Positions 52,226-61,866 of a DNA stretch of 64,000 nt are shown here, piece by piece. The position numbers and the translations under genes were made by a program. Origin of the DNA: Parietichytrium sp. I65-24A (Eukaryota; Sar; Bigyra; Thraustochytrida; Thraustochytriidae). Position 1 is the stretch's first letter. Every line of letters starts with the position of its first letter. The stretch is from positions 124,001 through 188,000 of the forward strand of contig BLSF01000004.1 of NCBI GenBank assembly GCA_012862575.1, written 5' to 3'. The notes below the pieces were generated by a model. That model had not been told where the DNA came from, searched no databases, and saw nothing but the letters and a program-made list of their open reading frames with translations.

Positions 52226-53884
52226 TTAATTACGGCAGAACAAGCTTTCATCTACACGAGCATTGCCGCCTTCGTTAATTGACTTTGCCAGTTCGCACTC
52301 GAATGATTTTCGGAAGTTTGTCCAAAACGAATGGTGCCACTGGGCGAGCTCTTTCTGCATCTCCAAAAGTCGCGATGGGTCCTTCAAAAGAGTTGTCATC
52401 TTCTGTGGCCACTCACTCCAGCTCGAGATAAAGACGAAAGGAGCGTCCTTGAATGGCTTGAGCCCATCCTTGCATTTCGCCTTAAGCGCGTACTTGTCCA
52501 ACGCGATGACCGGAATGGAACCTGCCTCAGCTGCCTCAAAAATGCGATAGCTCTCTGGACTTCCACCAACCGGGGAGAGAGTAAACACTGAGTTCAGGAG
52601 AACACTCCTATAGTATGCCGGTGTATTGTAATTTCCTTGCAGGTATTTGTCAAAGCGCTTATTGATGGACACCACGCCTTCTTTAAGCGCAGGATATTTT
52701 GCCTGCATAGACTCACTAGTGACAACGCTGCTGAGCTCCAAGCGCGAACGGCTCGTAAGCCCGCCTTGGAAGTTGTACGTGAATACCCGTTGAGTTGCGG
52801 GAAGGATCTCGTTTGGCTTCACTGAGACCCACTCCAATCTCGTTCCCAAAGGTATGTACATCGCAGCTGCGCCTTCAATATAGTATTGCCGGAATCGGAT
52901 TCGCGTCTTCTCGGTTGGGTTCTTCATAGCACACTTTTCGTCTGCTACGACGACAGCTGGGTCGCCCGGTGATTTTTGGAAACGTCCTGCAATGAAGTCA
53001 AGGTTTACAGGCTGTGTGAGTAACGATTGCTCCGGTTGGCTTAAGCAATGGAATAAGGATAACCCGAGCCGTCACTTACCATCTTTGCCCCCTTCTATTA
53101 TGCTGGAAATGAGCCACAGTTTTGGTACGCCTGGGGGGCATTTTTCGTATGTGTCATACTTCATTTCGCTTCGGTCGAGGTTGCCACTTTGAAAGAATTC
53201 CTCCATTTCATTATCAAACGCGTGCCTGAAGACAAAGTGGAAGCGCCCGCCCCACGTCTGCAAAACATTCCTGATGAACATTGTCGCAACCGTAGCTCTT
53301 GGTTTGACCGTGTCAATACAGACAATCGTTGAATCCTGCACCGGAGTTAGCACTTCAGCCGTTGCATCAACCCTTGAGCTGTTGCCATCTTCCGTCTCAC
53401 TGTGGTTGGCATGAGGAGACACCTTGAGCCCATTTTCCTGCACAATGCCATCCTTGTAGTCACCCACGTCTAAGTTTTCGTCCTCCGTTTTATTTCTCTG
53501 TGTAGTAGCGTCCTCAGAAAAGCTCTCTGGCAAGATCGTGTCCTCAAATTTTGTCTCGATGACGTCTGGTGAAGCCTCCGGTGGGGCCAGTGAATAATTT
53601 TGCGCAACCTGCAAGTGTAGTCTTGACGAAAGGTCTCTCACGTCGACAATGTCGGGGACCACAACCAAAGAAAAACTCATCAACAAGGCGAAAATGATCA
53701 CCCGAAGAGACTTTGCGGGGAGTACTGAGCACAAATAAGCAGAGTCTTCATCATCGTCCCGCAACGTGAGCTCAGGAGGAGTAATCAGTCCTGCGAGCTC
53801 CAAGTCATCCGCAATTTCCATCTGATAATTTTCATTCTCGAAGCCCAGCCGCAGTGCGACGAGTGTCTGAAGCGCCTCCTTCAT
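52226..53884 (-). CDS. exostosin-like (GT47-type) type II membrane protein, copy A, two exons
   Basis: The protein is 521 residues: exon 1 53884-53080, exon 2 52986-52226, with a 93-bp intron (GTAAGT...TTGCAG, phase 1) joining IIEGGKDG to RFQKSPGD. A cytosolic tail precedes a membrane anchor (about 59-77, LRVIIFALLMSFSLVVV) and an acidic stem with NHS and NKT sites. A conserved lumenal block starts at TIVCIDTVKPRATVATMFIR (about 190). The C-terminal part has the exostosin/GT47 signature FTLSPVGGSPESYRIFEAAE followed by AGSIPVIALD (about 400-430), where GT47 enzymes bind the nucleotide sugar. The likely role is a Golgi glycosyltransferase of the exostosin superfamily; sugar and linkage are unknown. 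It is a tandem paralogue of the gene at 55.7-57.2 kb. Confidence 0.85.
52987..53079 (-). other. intron in exostosin-like copy A (93 bp)
   Basis: GTAAGT donor and TTGCAG acceptor on the minus strand, phase 1 after GAT G. It has the same position and phase as the intron of copy B. Confidence 0.9.
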
Positions 53885-55697
53885 TGATTTGCCTTCTTTC
53901 CCTTGCTTCTTGAGGTGCGCCGTCCGCTCAAGGGCGAACGAATGTTGCCAGCGGGCTAAGGAACTGATATGCCAAACACCCGGGGGCTTGTTTACTCAAC
54001 TTTTGAATGGGGACTGCTGAGAAGGATTCCTGGCACATGCCCTGAAAAGCACTAGCGAGTCACAGAAAGTTTTATGATACGCGTGACGCTGTATGGTGAT
54101 GGAGGGCCTTTAAAGAACAGTGGCACAAATGAGTCAGATTCTTTTAGCTGTTCGTCAAACGCGTTTCGAAAAACGTATTCAACAGTAAGTTGCTGTCAAT
54201 GATTCCCACTTGCAGTTCCCCCTTACAGTTCAACATATTTTATTTCGTTTTCGCATTTGATCAACAGGATTTTCTGTAAGTCATTAAAGTAGAGCCGTGA
54301 AAATGGCGTAAGTTTCAGTGTGTGAACACGAGCTAACCACCAAATCATCTCCGTACCCGGGCACCACAGCACATACCAAGAAATGAATAGGTCTACCTTT
54401 CAGTATCAGCCAGATTTACGCTCGAGTGTCTCTCTTGTTCTCCTTTCAGCGTCAACGCAATCATTCACAACTCAAAATACGCCCTGTTTCTTCACTCACA
54501 CTCAGAAACATCCCCTCCCGCAATCTTTCGCTCGTGAGCTCTCGTGACCTACATCGAACAGATTCGCTACTCGCACTACAACTACCTGCCACTTTGCATA
54601 AACAGTTATTATGGGACTCTCTATGGCGGCAAGATATTCGCATGACCGACACGACCGTCGCACTTGGCCGCAAGGGCCATAGGTCAAACTCTATCACAGC
54701 GAAACACTTGATCGGCAAGATTGGGAACCGCTCTTCCTCCGATACTCGAGTACAGTCTCGACTGGATGCAGAGTATGAGAAGTTTGACGGGAGAAGCACT
54801 CACACAAATTGACAAAGAGGTGCGAGGATTCGACCCAGCGAGGGACATGGTGACCCTAGATCCGCGCGAACTTTACTCGTCCAGGCCCCCGAATGAGCCT
54901 AATCTGCCAACTTTGTACAAATCCACCTGGAGAGTTCTGCCACTCACACTTGAAAACTGCAAGAGTATGAAGATCCTTTGTACTAGACAGAATCCTGGAG
55001 GAGAAAGATCAGAATGTGTCTGTAACGATTGGTTTACTGTTAATGAAGAGGTTACACTGTAAATTCTCTGCTAGACCTGAAGGTTTGCTTTCCTGTTTTG
55101 AGTTCTAGTAGCGAGTTTTAGAGCGCGAGTCCTTATTTTGGAATCGCGGCAGAGCTGATGAGAGCATATGTTGCTGTGCTCACTCTAGTATCGTATTTTC
55201 TCATGGAGAACAAGACAGTTTCCAAATCCGGCAGTAAGGAGCGACGTCGGAACGTCTTGCACTGCCCATGCTCTCTACTAGTTAGTTGTGCAACGTGATG
55301 AGATAATCTTGGAGAGTGACTTGGGGTTAAGATGTTGTTAACGGACTCGGAAAGAGGCCAAAAATGTGGACGCTCGTGACTATGGAAACGAGTCATCTCT
55401 GCAGTCAAAGCGTGTTTCCTCCCTACCGGCAGCACTCAGTACCTCACTCGGCCAAAGAAATCAGGTCTGTATGAAGTCACCAGGCATTTGCCACACACAA
55501 ACACACACCCCTCTAACCTTGTAGGTGCGCACTTGTGGCCCACGGGGGGGAAGCATCCCCCTTTATTTTGCTATCGCAAGGCTGATTGCTTCAAGGCTGG
55601 GCTGATACCGTAGTTGGTACCAAAGTTTTTAGAGATGGAGTGTTGCAGCGACATAGATCCTGCTCTTGCAAATAAATTGCCATGCTGTGATAGCGTT
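53885..55697. other. intergenic interval of 1.8 kb
   Basis: No convincing gene. Short open frames at 54.4-55.1 kb lack motifs and good starts. It holds the promoter of copy A and the 3' flank of copy B. Confidence 0.5.
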
Positions 55698-57169
55698 TTA
55701 ACAAAACAGCTCTTCATTCACATGAGCGTTGCCACCTTCATTGATCGATTTGGCCAGCTCGCAATCGAATGATTTTCGGGTATTTGTCCAGAACGAAGTG
55801 CGCCACTGGGCGATCTCTTTCTGCATCTGCAAAAGTCGCGCGGGATCCTTCAAAAGAGCTGTCATCCTCTTCGGCCATTGTTTCCAATTCGAGATGAAGA
55901 CGAAAGGAGCGTCCTTGAATGGCCCGAGGCCATCCTTGCATCCCTTCGAGGCAGCATCCTTGTCCAGCGCAATGACTGGAATTGAGCCTGCTTCAACTGC
56001 CTCGAAAATTCGGTAGCTCTCTGGACTTCCGCCAACCGGAGACAGGGTGAACACTGAATTCAGGAGGACACTCCTGTAGTACGCCGGTTTGTTGTAGTTT
56101 CCATTCAGGTTCCGGTCAAAGTGCTTATTAATAGAGACCACTCCGTTTTTCATCGCTGGATACTGTGCTTTCAACGATGATTTAGTGAGAACGGCACTGA
56201 GGTCCAGGCGTGAGCGGCTCGTAATTCCACCCTGAAAGTTGTAATTGTGTAGTCTTTGTGTTGCGGGAAGGATCTCCGAGGGCTGCACTGGGACCCACTC
56301 CAGTCTCGTTCCCAAAGGTACGTACATCGCAGTTGCGCCTGAGAGATAGTATTGCCTGAATCGAATTCGCGACTTCTCGAAAGGATTCTGAAATGCACAC
56401 TTCTCGTCCGCTATAACCATCGCAGGATCACCCGGCGATTTTTCGAAGGGGCCTGCAATTCATTCAACGTATGAAAGCTGCGTTAGAGATCTGGTGACTG
56501 GATTGCTTTTTAAGCGAGCAAAAGATTTTTCGAGGGTCCTAACTTACCATCCTCCCCGCCCTCTACGAGGTTGGAAACCAGCCATAACTTTGGGGCGCCA
56601 CGAGGGCATTCATGATATGTGTCATACACCAACTCACTCCGATCAGCGTTTCCGGCTTCAAACGTTTCTTGCATGTAGGGCTCGAACTTGTCGCTGAGAA
56701 CAAAGTGAAATTGCCCACCCCACTTCTCAAAATGATTTCTGATGAATATGGTGGAAACGGTCGTCCTCGGTTTGACGGCGTCGATGCACACCATCGTCTT
56801 GTTTTTCTGTTTTGGGAAGCTCGATGCGTGAAAGACAGACTCGTCCCAGCCCTCCTCGATTGAAACAGGTTGGGGCACATCAGGTTGGGGCACACCCTCT
56901 AAAGAAGGGTCTTCTTCCGCCATCTCCACGTTTAGATTGACGGTCCGCAGCCAAGATGTTGAACCAGCTTTTTGGCTCTCCAATAGCGACACTCGAAGCC
57001 AAAGATAAAGCAACAGAGCTCCAAACATCAGTTTAAGAAAACGTCTGAGCCAGCAAGAAGCGGCATCACTCATGTTCTCTTCCAGCTCCAACTTCAAATC
57101 CACCTCGTCTGCGTCGCAATCGCGATTCAATCCCGGTCTCATCAAAGCTTTCCAAATGAATCCCGTCAT
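55698..57169 (-). CDS. exostosin-like (GT47-type) type II membrane protein, copy B, two exons
   Basis: The protein is 458 residues: exon 1 57169-56548, exon 2 56452-55698, with a 95-bp intron (GTAAGT...TTGCAG, phase 1) joining NLVEGGEDG to PFEKSPGD. A membrane anchor lies at about 44-60 (FLKLMFGALLLYLWL). The stem is shorter than in copy A and contains VPQPDVPQPV. The conserved block starts at TMVCIDAVKPRTTVSTIFIR (about 126). The GT47 signature FTLSPVGGSPESYRIFEAVE plus AGSIPVIALD is intact. It closely matches copy A in exon 2 and in intron position, so the two are tandem duplicates. The function is as for copy A. A third, decayed copy follows at 58.1-58.6 kb. Confidence 0.85.
56453..56547 (-). 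other. intron in exostosin-like copy B (95 bp)
   Basis: GTAAGT...TTGCAG, phase 1 after GAT G, at the position homologous to the intron of copy A. It contains ATGAAAGCTGCGT-like sequence (on the plus strand) also recognisable in the decayed third copy. Confidence 0.9.
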
Positions 57170-58094
57170 CCCGTTGCCCACCTGCGATCAACCTTAGCTG
57201 CTGCTGCTCGGTGCCACCACTTTGAGCACAGACCACCCCTGCCGCTTTAAAGCACCTGCCCGACCTTTGAAGACCGTCTCAGCCAACAAACCCACAGCCC
57301 GCAGCTGCACCTCAGAGCAAAGTATATTTGCAGACCGGACCACACCAGTTGAAGCGCTGCAGGCACGCACTATGAAGAGCACCGACCACCGACGGAGCAC
57401 GATCGGTCTTTGTTGGATTATTTTGGACTCTGCTTTGTGCCTTTCAAGTACAAACTTTGTTCGCAACATTCATGGTTTCACAGTCAGCTTGAGCCGAGCC
57501 TGCGTCGAACTTGCGTCGAAAAGGTTTCACAGTAAATTCCGACGTTGATGTTATCCCCCAAAGGCCACTGCCCCATTTACTAGCGACGCGAAATTGGAAG
57601 GGATAAGGTCGATGGATACTCACTACGAGATCGTCTGCTAGTGCCGCCAAAGTTTAGCAAGTCCCTATGTTGGGACGCTTTGGTCTACTCTAGATTAGGA
57701 CGTGGCATAGCGGTCGCGCGGCCGCAGTACCACAGATTACGCGACCGTTGCCTGACTGTGAGAACATCGTACTCAGTGAGCAGACGCCACCAGACACTTT
57801 GTTTTACCGTGCAGTCCAGTATTGCAGTCCATCCTGAACTATTTGGTTGAACGCGTGGGGGGCCGTGAGTGAATCGTCTCATGGTTTTTTCGACGAAGCG
57901 ATGAGCACCAGCTGTCGATGCCAGTGTCGTCACGATAGGGCTTCCTTCGGTTAAATCCGTAATGTGCACTCTTGTGCCTCCTTACGATGCCTCGCCAAAA
58001 TCCGTCCAGCGTTTCCCCGAGGAGGAGGAGGACACTGAATTCCTGTTGTTAGTGTGAATCCCAATCAATTTCTCGTAAAAAGAAAATTTCTTCA
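57170..58094. other. intergenic, nothing recognised
   Basis: 0.9 kb between exostosin-like copy B and the pseudogene. It should hold the promoter of copy B; no other feature is supported. Confidence 0.5.
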
Positions 58095-58640
58095 CAATTC
58101 ATCGAGACCACTTCATTTTCCATCGCTGGATACCGCGATTTCGGCGACGACTATTCGAGTACGCTGCGAAGATCCTTTACCCCAAAAATTGTACTTGAGT
58201 ATGAAAACCCGTTGAGTTGCGCAGGGACCAACGAGGGCCATACTGGCAATAGGACCGACCCACTCCATGCGCTCTAACCTCATTCTCAAAGGCACGCATT
58301 GCCGCGGCGCCTTGGAAATGTTATTGCCGACAGTGAATGGGAATAAAAGCGGAAGTCTACACCTCTCGTCCGCTTCAAAAGAATCTACAAAAGGCTTGCG
58401 ATTTTTTGAACGTTTGAAAGCTGCGTCAGAATTTAGGTATCCGAGTTGTTGCCTTGGACAGCGAGCCAAAGTGAAGTCAGATTGGAAACGAGCCACAACT
58501 TTCGGACGCCTCTGATTTCAGACGAAAATTACTTTTAAGTTAAACGGGCGACGATGCACACCATTATTCTGCTTGCTCTTTTCCTGGGACGCTTGGTACA
58601 CGAAAGAATTAGAATTACTCGCTTCAGACTCTTCATCAGA
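58095..58640 (-). pseudogene. decayed third exostosin-like copy
   Basis: The minus strand retains pieces of the copy A/B protein in broken frames: CIV near 58560 where VCID should be; a WLVSNL-like relic near 58480; the intron relic (plus-strand GAAAGCTGCGTCAGA, about 58426-58440); the ADEKC position near 58365; ISKAPRQCVPLRMRLERMEW near 58300 (compare LSGATAMYVPLGTRLEWVPV); and PCATQRVFILKYNF near 58220 (compare ILPATQRLHNYNF). It stops before the GT47 signature block, which is absent. It most resembles copy B. Confidence 0.8.
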
Positions 58641-59017
58641 AAGGAGCTGGGATGTAGCATCCACGAAAAGAAGTGGCTGTACGTAGCTGTACGTTGATTT
58701 ATTTTTACGAATCGGGCTAATACTGAGTTGTATTCGTCGAAGTTTGAAACCTGCTCCAAAGCGATGTTTCTGAGATTTGAATTTTGAAATCTTGCCAAAG
58801 CAGAAAGTGCAAAATCATTTTATGGGTTGTGTATACTGGTACCAAAAAAGTTATAGCATAGGTCGGATTTCCCCAACGATTTTATTCAGTCAGCGCGCAT
58901 CAACGCATTTGTTCAGAGATATCTGCGTCCTGTTCCCACACTGCTTTCGCTGCAAGTACACCTTTTAAGTTTTACTTCAGGTAGCTTTGGATATTTTTCA
59001 GAACTGGCACCTGCGGC
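58641..59017. other. intergenic, nothing recognised
   Basis: About 0.4 kb of A/T-rich sequence between the pseudogene and the end of the COQ10/EF-hand gene. Confidence 0.5.
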
Positions 59018-60280
59018 TTAAATAATTTTAGCGTGAATTAGAGTTTCAAGATCGACCTTTCGGGTTTGAAACCAGCCGAACAACTTGCGAGGGAAACACC
59101 GATCGCAGGCTTCTTGTGCCACCTTGGCAACATCTTTGTCAATTTCAAAGTCCTTTGTAGCCTCCTTGTTTGCCACTCCGGCCTCCAACAAAGCGTTCCT
59201 AACGGATATGGACGAGTAGACCATGTTGTAGAGCTCTTCTTTATCCACAAGGCCATCGGAATCTAGGTCAAAACAGCGGAACCAGAAGCGACATCTCTCT
59301 TCTTCCGTCCCTTTTACAACAGTAGAGAGCCCAGCCGTGAATTCGCGCAAACTCAAAGTACCGTCTTTATTCATGTCGAGAGCTTTAAAGATCTGCAGAG
59401 CAGTGCGCTCAACATCTTGGCTCGAATAGTCGCCTTGCTGGAAGAGTTGCTGAAAAAGGTCGCAGAAGGTTTGCTGCTCAAGCACATTATTGCTATTTGC
59501 GTTTGAATCAAAATTCTCTTTGATGCGCCCGAGTTCGCGAATATCAAAGTGTGAGAGCGTCTCCAGCTCCCCAAGGAGTACTGTCCGTTTCGAGATTGTG
59601 CGGTGAGTCCTGGCACGAGCCTTTTCTGCCTTTCGCAGCATCTCCGTTCTTGACCGGAGTTCTTCCTGTTGTTGGAGGCTTGCCTGTCGTATTTGCGGCT
59701 CAATATCTTCGCACCGTTTTAAGAAAGCATCGACCATGCTCTTGCTGATTCGCTCGAAGAACATGTCCGCAACTGAGTTGTGCAGCGCCGAGCGGAACTG
59801 AAACTCGAGGCGGAACTTCAGCAGGCAGCTCTCGCGATCCATCGGACGGTCTTGAAACTCCCACTTTGTGCTAAGCGTCATGAATAGCGACGAATCCTCT
59901 GCGCGAGCCGTCACATACTTGTTGATTGGATCACAGTGCACTCGAGACTTGTAGGCTTCGTGCAGTGCTCCAAACCCAACCTTCAGCTCCGCAATCGTCT
60001 CCCGCTCGTTCACGCGCTGCAGAATCTTGGAGTCCACCGTGTACGGCACGAACTCCTTGTACTTTTCCACGTCCGACACCACGTCATACATTACACCGCT
60101 CCGAAATGGCACCACGCGCTCCTCATCGTGCTGTCTCGGCGTCTGTTCCAGGCCTGGCACCATCGAGCTCATGAACGAAAATGCCGACAACTCCCGTCGC
60201 TGCACTCTGCCACCGCGCCATTTTCCCGGGAGCCCCGCCCGGGAAACGCTCACATACCGCACGCAAACCACTCTCTGCAT
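59018..60280 (-). CDS. mitochondrial COQ10-like (START-type) protein fused to EF-hands
   Basis: The protein is 420 residues from ATG 60280. The N-terminus is Arg-rich with no acids for about 29 residues (MQRVVCVRYVSVSRAGLPGK), as in a mitochondrial presequence. Residues about 54-195 match the COQ10/polyketide-cyclase-like fold: RVVPFRSGVMYDVVSDVEKY, KEFVPYTVDSKI, then KVGFGALHEAYKSRV. COQ10 binds ubiquinone and supports respiration. A basic helical linker (about 200-250) leads to an EF-hand region with two good loops: D302-E313 (DMNKDGTLSLRE) and D338-E349 (DLDSDGLVDKEE). Both have Asp/Asn at positions 1, 3 and 5 and Glu at 12, so they should bind calcium. The fusion suggests calcium control of a ubiquinone-binding protein. 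I know of no such fusion in animal or yeast COQ10, which end after the START-like domain. No intron is visible at the junction. Confidence 0.85.
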   Translation of the reverse strand: MQRVVCVRYVSVSRAGLPGKWRGGRVQRRELSAFSFMSSMVPGLEQTPRQHDEERVVPFRSGVMYDVVSDVEKYKEFVPYTVDSKILQRVNERETIAELKVGFGALHEAYKSRVHCDPINKYVTARAEDSSLFMTLSTKWEFQDRPMDRESCLLKFRLEFQFRSALHNSVADMFFERISKSMVDAFLKRCEDIEPQIRQASLQQQEELRSRTEMLRKAEKARARTHRTISKRTVLLGELETLSHFDIRELGRIKENFDSNANSNNVLEQQTFCDLFQQLFQQGDYSSQDVERTALQIFKALDMNKDGTLSLREFTAGLSTVVKGTEEERCRFWFRCFDLDSDGLVDKEELYNMVYSSISVRNALLEAGVANKEATKDFEIDKDVAKVAQEACDRCFPRKLFGWFQTRKVDLETLIHAKII

Positions 60281-60682
60281 TCAGCCCTGCCAAGTCCCCA
60301 AGTCCCTCTATCCTGCATTACATACACTCTCGCCTCTCCTCTCCTCTCTGCCAGCCCCGCGGTCAGCTACTTCCACTTTGACTCTTTGACTCTTTGACAC
60401 TTTGACTCTTTGCGCGTAGGTTGACGCAGATATGAGACTCGGCGAGTGTGGCCCAGTGTATGGCGGCTTGGCTGATTTGGGTTCGAGGTGGAATGCCATC
60501 AATCAGCGAAATCAGCGACTAACGCTTGCTTCTCTTTGCGCACTCGACGGCCTTTGCAGCCATCTTCTGAATTCTGAATTCTGATCTTTGCACTTCATTC
60601 AATCAATCTTGAATGAACATTGATTGACACAAACATCATTGAACATGACATTCATTGACATATGATACATTTGATGACATTT

Positions 60683-60720
60683 GCTACATTTGCTCATATT
60701 TGCTACATTTGCTCATATTT
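60683..60720. repeat. 19-bp tandem pair (GCTACATTTGCTCATATTT)
   Basis: Two perfect consecutive copies, embedded in related ACATTTG sequence from about 60640. Confidence 0.85.
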
Positions 60721-61320
60721 GCTCACTGCTGCAGCCGCGGTTACGTCACAGTAAGACTCTGTGTGACGTGATAATGACGTGAAGCTTACACATAGTAACC
60801 CCACAAGAGGGCACCCGTCACGCGGAGTCACCGATCCGTGTTTGTTATTAAGGTACAATGTGGAAATGCGGGTAGCGTGCGGGAATATGGGAGCAGACAC
60901 GAGAGGCGAAAATGGCGCTCTGTGCACCCACGTCCTCGCATGCGCACTCTGACTTGCCGAACATCTCAGAGAGAGAGGGGGTAGAGGGCGACTGTGACTC
61001 AGCACACACCCTCGTTCCCTTTTTAGTCCTATTTGGTTCTGCGTTGCTGTCTCCTTCTAGGCCGCTTACCTTATCACTACAGTACCTTCTAATCAAAGAG
61101 CAACCCTTTCCGATTGTGAAACTGCTCCTACTGCACAAGTGACCGACACCTATCGTTTCGGCTAATCCTCGCCTAACCGTACCGTCCGCACAAGCGGAAA
61201 GCAATTTGTGTCTGTAGAGCACTAGTACCGGTAACATTCACTAACATAGGCTAGCGTAGCCGCTGACGAGAGTCCTAGCGAGGATGCTAAGTAACCTCGC
61301 CACTTTGAGACAATTTCAGG

Positions 61321-61362
61321 CAACAGAGAGAGACAGAGAGAGAGAGAGACAGAGAGACAGAG
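61321..61362. repeat. (GA)n/(GACA)n microsatellite
   Basis: A GAGAGACAGAGAG-type tract about 500 bp upstream of the SAM-repeat gene. Confidence 0.88.
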
Positions 61363-61866
61363 AGGAAAGAAAGGAGCAAGTTAAGTGTACGGTGTGAAGG
61401 GTACGCGGCGAGTACCCTTTCATTCGTTTGTTCGTTGGTTGGTAGTGGTGAATTGCGTTCCGCGACAGGTGTGGGATTAGGGACAGCGGGCGAAGTGAGG
61501 AGGTGGCCCAGGAGAAAAAGAAGTCGTGTGGACGACGGAGGAAGGCATTTGCAAGTTGGTCATTTTTTGAGTTTCTGCGGTGAGAGCGATTTTGAGAAAG
61601 TGCTGTGTTGGTCCGTTCGCGGTTTGGCCAGTCGTGGGTGTGGGTGGAGGTGTTGCTCGATAAACGAGGTGGTGTTGCGGGTGCACTTGTTCCTGAGTTG
61701 GAGAGCGAGGGACATTTGAGCTTTTGCAGGGTTGAATTTGTGAGCAGATGTGGATGCTGTTGAAGAAGTGCTTCGTGTGAGTTTGCTTTTGTCTCTGTAC
61801 GTTGGAGCCCGGCCGCGAGCTGTGAGCTTTGGGTAAGACCAGGTGACGAAGACGAAGACGAAGACG

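Larger units (their letters stand above)
60281..61866. promoter_or_regulatory. divergent intergenic region between COQ10/EF-hand and SAM-repeat genes
   Basis: About 1.6 kb holding both promoters. It includes a GAATTC double palindrome (about 60566-60585), a 19-bp tandem pair (60683-60720) in a TTTGCTACA-rich stretch, CGTCA/TGACG motifs around 60735-60785 and a GA/GACA repeat at 61321-61362. No gene is convincing inside. Confidence 0.5.

Noticed and set aside
54721-55062. 113-codon plus-strand frame between the exostosin-like genes
   Set aside because: No ATG at the start, no motif, no counterpart at the paralogous locus.
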